Below, one piece after another: positions 5,899 to 8,045 of a stretch of DNA of 8,045 nucleotides (the stretch's first letter is position 1; each line of letters starts with the position of its first letter). Below the pieces are notes generated by a model. It was not told the DNA's origin. It saw only the letters and a list, made by a program, of their open reading frames with translations, and did no database searches. The stretch lies in contig JBAZOW010000173.1 of NCBI GenBank assembly GCA_041648495.1, positions 1 through 8,045 on the forward strand. The letters are read 5' to 3'. The stretch is from Patulibacter sp041648495. Its GTDB lineage: Bacteria > Actinomycetota > Thermoleophilia > Solirubrobacterales > Solirubrobacteraceae. The position numbers and the translations under genes were made by a program.

Positions 5899-5914
5899 TG
5901 GAACCGCCAAGACC

Positions 5915-5947
5915 CCCCGCGCCCGTAGCAACCGGGCGGGCGCGGGG
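5915..5947. other. GC-rich hairpin, 11-bp perfect stem
   Basis: CCCCGCGCCCG (5915-5925) pairs perfectly with CGGGCGCGGGG (5937-5947) around an 11-nt loop. No T-run follows on the plus strand. On the minus strand the sequence after the stem is GGTCTTGGCGG, only slightly T-containing. It could be a second terminator for minus-strand transcription from the tRNA, or the hairpin of a plus-strand leader. Confidence 0.5.
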
Positions 5948-5996
5948 CACAGACCACATCAGCGGTCCCGACGCTCCGGCGCAGGACCGAAACGAA

Positions 5997-6025
5997 GAGG
6001 GCCCCGGCGATCTGCCGGGGCCCTC
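5997..6025 (-). terminator. intrinsic terminator of tRNA-Gly
   Basis: GAGGGCCCCGGC (5997-6008) and GCCGGGGCCCTC (6014-6025) form a perfect 12-bp stem with a 5-nt loop. On the minus strand the stem is followed by TTCGTTTCGG, a modest T-rich tail, and it begins 16 nt beyond the tRNA 3' end. It therefore most likely ends the tRNA transcript. Confidence 0.78.
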
Positions 6026-6041
6026 GTCGTGCTGCTGGAGG

Positions 6042-6112
6042 AGCGGGCGACGGGAATTGAACCCGCCCTAAGAGCTTGGAAGGCTCCTGTGCAACCACAA
6101 CACTTCGCCCGC
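6042..6112 (-). tRNA. tRNA-Gly (anticodon TCC)
   Basis: On the minus strand the 71-nt sequence folds as a tRNA. The acceptor stem is GCGGGCG with CGCCCGC. The D-arm has a 3-bp stem GTG/CAC. The anticodon arm is GGAGC-CTTCCAA-GCTCT (one G-T pair) with anticodon TCC. The T-arm is GCGGG-TTCAATT-CCCGT. The discriminator base is T, as usual for bacterial tRNA-Gly. The chromosome continues CCT rather than CCA, so the final A must be added after transcription. It reads GGA codons (and GGG by wobble). A terminator follows at 5997-6025 and a -10 box precedes it at 6124-6129. It is divergent from pheA with only 49 nt between them. Confidence 0.95.
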
Positions 6113-6123
6113 GTGTCGTCCGA

Positions 6124-6129
6124 AGTCTA
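6124..6129 (-). promoter_or_regulatory. -10 box of tRNA-Gly
   Basis: TAGACT on the minus strand fits the housekeeping TAnnnT -10 consensus and lies 11 nt upstream of the mature tRNA 5' end, leaving room for a short 5' leader removed by RNase P. No good -35 is visible. Confidence 0.5.
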
Positions 6130-6149
6130 GCCGCAGCGACCGGTCCGGG

Positions 6150-6155
6150 TAGGCT
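6150..6155 (+). promoter_or_regulatory. -10 box for leaderless pheA transcript
   Basis: TAGGCT sits 6 nt before the pheA ATG at 6162, so transcription should begin at or within a base of the start codon. There is no ribosome-binding site, which fits the leaderless mRNAs common in actinobacteria. The overlapping GGGTAG (6148-6153) lacks a GTTT at the right distance, so a housekeeping promoter is more likely than a SigB one. Confidence 0.55.
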
Positions 6156-6161
6156 CGGTCC

Positions 6162-7067
6162 ATGGCCGACCTGGCGTTCCTCGGGCCCGAGGGCACCTTC
6201 ACCCACCGCGCAGCGCTCGATCTGGCCCGTGACGGCGAGACACTGGTGCCGTTGGACCACGCCGAGGACGTGATCGCGGCGATCAGCGACGGGACCGCGG
6301 CGGGTGCGGTGATCGCCTTCGAGAACAGCCTCGACGGCCCGGTCGCCGCCAATCTCGACCTGCTGCTGGCGACCGAGGACGAGATCGTGATCACCGCCGA
6401 GCGGGTGATCAACGTGGCGTTCCGCCTGTGGCGGCTCGCGGGGGACGACACGCCGTTGGTCGGGGTCAAGTCGCACGCGGTCGGGCTGGCGCAGTGCAAG
6501 GGGTTCATCCGCGCGCACGACCTGGAGGCCGTGTCCGCGAGCTCGAACGCCGTCGCCTGCCGCGAGGTGGCGGACGAGGCGCGCGCCGGTTGGGCGGCAC
6601 TCGCCGGTCCGGATGCGGGGGAGCAGTTCGGGCTGGTAGCGCTCGACGACGAGGTGCGCGACGACCCGCGCGCGGCGACCCGATTCCTGCGGCTCGGTCG
6701 CCACTGCCCGGCGCCGACCGGCCGCGATCGCTCGGCGTTCGTGCTGCGTCCCGACCAGGACCGCCCCGGCAGCCTGGTCCACCTGCTCCAGGAGTTCTCC
6801 GGGCGCGGGATCAACATGACCGCGATCAAGTCGCGACCGACCAAGGAGCTGCTCGGCGAGTACGTCTTCTTCGTCGAGACCCAGGGACACCTGCGCGACG
6901 CGCGGATGCAGGACGCGGCGCTCGGGCTGCTGCGCGGATCGGTCGACATCCGCTACCTGGGCAGCTTCCCCGAGGACCCGACGCGGCCGCAACCGTCGGA
7001 CGGTGACCGCAACCATCCCGAGGCCGGTCGGCTCGACGCGATGCTCGCGCGGACGGACGCGCCGTGA
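6162..7067 (+). CDS. pheA: prephenate dehydratase
   Basis: A 301-aa monofunctional prephenate dehydratase, converting prephenate to phenylpyruvate in phenylalanine biosynthesis in the cytosol. The catalytic domain (about 3-182) starts with FLGPEGTFTH (6-15) and contains FENSLDGPV (53-61), VKSHAVGLAQC (102-112), SASSNAVA (125-132) and the catalytic TRF at 173-175 within AATRFLRLGR. A C-terminal ACT domain (about 192-270) carries PGSLVHLLQEFSGRGINMT and SRPTKELLGEYVFF. Its two Phe-binding motifs deviate: GSLV (203-206) for GALV and KSRP (223-226) for ESRP, so feedback control may differ from the textbook enzyme. No chorismate mutase domain is present. ATG 6162 is immediately after the leaderless -10 box, and the conserved sequence begins at residue 4. 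The stop overlaps the tyrA start (GTGA). Confidence 0.96.
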   Translation: MADLAFLGPEGTFTHRAALDLARDGETLVPLDHAEDVIAAISDGTAAGAVIAFENSLDGPVAANLDLLLATEDEIVITAERVINVAFRLWRLAGDDTPLVGVKSHAVGLAQCKGFIRAHDLEAVSASSNAVACREVADEARAGWAALAGPDAGEQFGLVALDDEVRDDPRAATRFLRLGRHCPAPTGRDRSAFVLRPDQDRPGSLVHLLQEFSGRGINMTAIKSRPTKELLGEYVFFVETQGHLRDARMQDAALGLLRGSVDIRYLGSFPEDPTRPQPSDGDRNHPEAGRLDAMLARTDAP

Positions 7068-8045
7068 CGGTCGGGGACGACCGCCCGCGGGTCGGTGTCT
7101 GCGGGCTCGGACTGATCGGCGGTTCGCTGCTGCTCGCGTTGCGCGACGCGGGATTCGCCGTGCGGGGGTGCGACGTCTGGCCGGAACCGCGCACCTGGTG
7201 CGCCGAGCAGGGGATCGACGTCGACGGCTCCCCGGAGGCGACGGCCCGGGCGGTCGACGTGGTGATCGTCTGCGTGCCGCCGCACGCGACCGCTCCGGTG
7301 GGGGCCGCGGTGCTCGAGGCCAACCCGCACGCCGTCGTGCTGGATGTCGCGTCGGTCAAGCGGACCGTCGTCGACGAGGTGCGCGAGCGGGTTCCCGACG
7401 CGGCCGACCGCTTCCTGCCCGCCCATCCGCTGGCCGGCGGCGAGCGCGGCGGCTTCGCGGCGGCGCGGGCCGATCTGCTGGTCGACGCGCCGTGGGCGAT
7501 CTGCCCGCCGGCGAGCGATCCGGACGGCGAGTCCAGTTCGCTCGACCTGCTGCTGGCCGTTGCTCCGGTGCTCGACGCGCTGAGTGCGCGGATCGTGGTC
7601 TGCACCGCCGACGCCCACGACCGGGTGGTGGCGGGAACGAGCCACGCGCCGCACGTCGCGGCCGGGGTGATCGCCGACGTCGCGGTCGACGCGCAGCGCG
7701 GGGGACCCTTGGCCGCGGTGCTCTCCGGCGGCGGCCTGCGGGACACGACCCGGATCGCGGGGGCGCCGGCGAGCCTGTGGATCGAGGTGCTGCACGCCAA
7801 CGCCGACGCGACGGCCGACGCGCTCGACGCGACGGCCGATCGTCTGCGGGCGGCAGCGGATGCGGTGCGCACGGGGGACCGCGAGCGGCTGGAGTCGATC
7901 TGGGCGGCGGGCGGTGCGGCCCGCGAGGCCACCGCGCACGCCCGCTGGTCGACCCGCGACTGGACGTCGTTCGTCGCGCCCGCGACCTGGGCGACCTTGC
8001 TGGAGCTGGGGCGCGACGGCGTGGCCGTTCGCCGGCTGCGCGCCG
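7064..8045 (+). CDS. tyrA: prephenate dehydrogenase (3' end beyond window)
   Basis: The reading frame is open from GTG 7064 to the right edge, giving 327 residues, near full length for the family. It oxidatively decarboxylates prephenate to 4-hydroxyphenylpyruvate for tyrosine. The NAD-binding motif is GLGLIGGSL (14-22) with D37 at the end of the second strand (acidic, so NAD+ is favoured over NADP+), followed by VVIVCVPPHAT (66-76). Catalytic-region motifs are H121 in HPLAGGERGGF, SHAPHVAAG (192-200, His193 and His196) and GGGLRDTTRIA (221-231) with Arg225 and Arg229. The C-terminal part is the usual all-helical dimerisation domain, here Ala- and Asp-rich. An arogenate dehydrogenase role cannot be excluded. 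The GTG start overlaps the pheA stop by 4 nt, so translation is coupled and one promoter serves both terminal branches. Confidence 0.95.
   Translation, partial: MTVGDDRPRVGVCGLGLIGGSLLLALRDAGFAVRGCDVWPEPRTWCAEQGIDVDGSPEATARAVDVVIVCVPPHATAPVGAAVLEANPHAVVLDVASVKRTVVDEVRERVPDAADRFLPAHPLAGGERGGFAAARADLLVDAPWAICPPASDPDGESSSLDLLLAVAPVLDALSARIVVCTADAHDRVVAGTSHAPHVAAGVIADVAVDAQRGGPLAAVLSGGGLRDTTRIAGAPASLWIEVLHANADATADALDATADRLRAAADAVRTGDRERLESIWAAGGAAREATAHARWSTRDWTSFVAPATWATLLELGRDGVAVRRLRA

Larger units (their letters stand above)
5688..5996. other. 309-nt stretch without a convincing protein gene
   Basis: This stretch separates the promoter at 5663-5687 from the tRNA terminator. Codon bias is lost in all frames. 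It holds only very short ORFs: 5771-5815, whose stop overlaps an ATG at 5812 (ATGA), and the 14-codon ORF at 5854-5898 on plus; on minus, a 14-codon ORF runs from about 5867 to 5826. There is also a strong GC hairpin (5915-5947) and a 6-bp inverted repeat CGGTCC/GGACCG around 5964-5990. An untranslated RNA or leader is possible; no known RNA family is recognised. Confidence 0.5.

Noticed and set aside
5899..5907. T-box riboswitch core-like TGGAACCGC
   Set aside because: Only the short core matches; there is no specifier stem, no standard antiterminator/terminator pair and no aminoacyl-tRNA synthetase or amino acid gene directly downstream. Kept only as a remark in the leader finding.
6042..6112. 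tRNA-Gly as an integration (att) site for a mobile element
   Set aside because: No integrase, no repeated copy of the tRNA 3' end and no change in composition beside it; the neighbours are ordinary chromosomal genes.
5826..7016. Minus-strand ORF of 396 codons over pheA and the tRNA
   Set aside because: It passes through the tRNA and its terminator and is antisense to pheA, whose motifs are unmistakable. Arg-rich shadow.
6826..7932. Minus-strand ORF of 368 codons over pheA-tyrA
   Set aside because: Ser/Ala/Arg-rich low-complexity translation antisense to tyrA, which has complete NAD-binding and catalytic motifs.

Overview
The window is GC-rich throughout, with strongly G/C-biased third codon positions, short intergenic gaps, GTG as well as ATG starts and two 4-nt stop/start overlaps. 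Together with a SigB/SigF-type sigma factor, a heme-oxygenase-like diiron oxidase-family gene and a CDGSH gene, this points to a chromosomal segment of a high-GC actinobacterium. A deep-branching group such as Thermoleophilia is possible, but that is a guess. No transposase, phage gene, CRISPR array or other mobile element is visible.

Layout. 1-119 (minus): 5' end of an unrecognised gene leaving the left edge. 218-1258 (minus): iron-containing redox enzyme of the heme-oxygenase-like (HDO) superfamily. Divergent from it, across a 188-bp promoter region, are a HemK/PrmC-like methyltransferase (1447-2205) and, overlapping its stop, a CDGSH iron-sulfur protein (2202-2459). 2469-2855 (minus): MpsC/DUF2294 (YbcI-like) protein, ending 9 nt from the CDGSH gene. 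Divergent from that is a SigB/SigF-family sigma factor (3139-4044), which converges on a minus-strand pair: an SDR/epimerase-type protein (4071-5111) preceded by a conserved helical protein (5132-5623). 5624-6041 holds no convincing protein gene: it contains a SigB-type promoter, a 14-codon ORF with a strong ribosome-binding site, a GC-rich hairpin and the terminator of a minus-strand tRNA-Gly(TCC) at 6042-6112. On the plus strand follow prephenate dehydratase pheA (6162-7067, probably leaderless) and prephenate dehydrogenase tyrA (7064 to the right edge), which overlap by 4 nt and form the Phe/Tyr terminal branch.

How it fits together. The left two thirds look like a general-stress/redox neighbourhood around an alternative sigma factor. 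Two minus-strand genes have promoter-like sequences with the SigB/SigF signature and identical 15-bp spacing (GTTT-N15-GGGTAG at 5663-5687, GTGT-N15-GGGTAC at 1268-1292). Two further GGGTA elements sit at sensible distances from the methyltransferase and from the left-edge gene. The right third is ordinary aromatic amino acid biosynthesis plus a tRNA. The most interesting unit is the divergent diiron oxidase / methyltransferase / CDGSH module, whose joint biochemical role cannot be read from the sequence.
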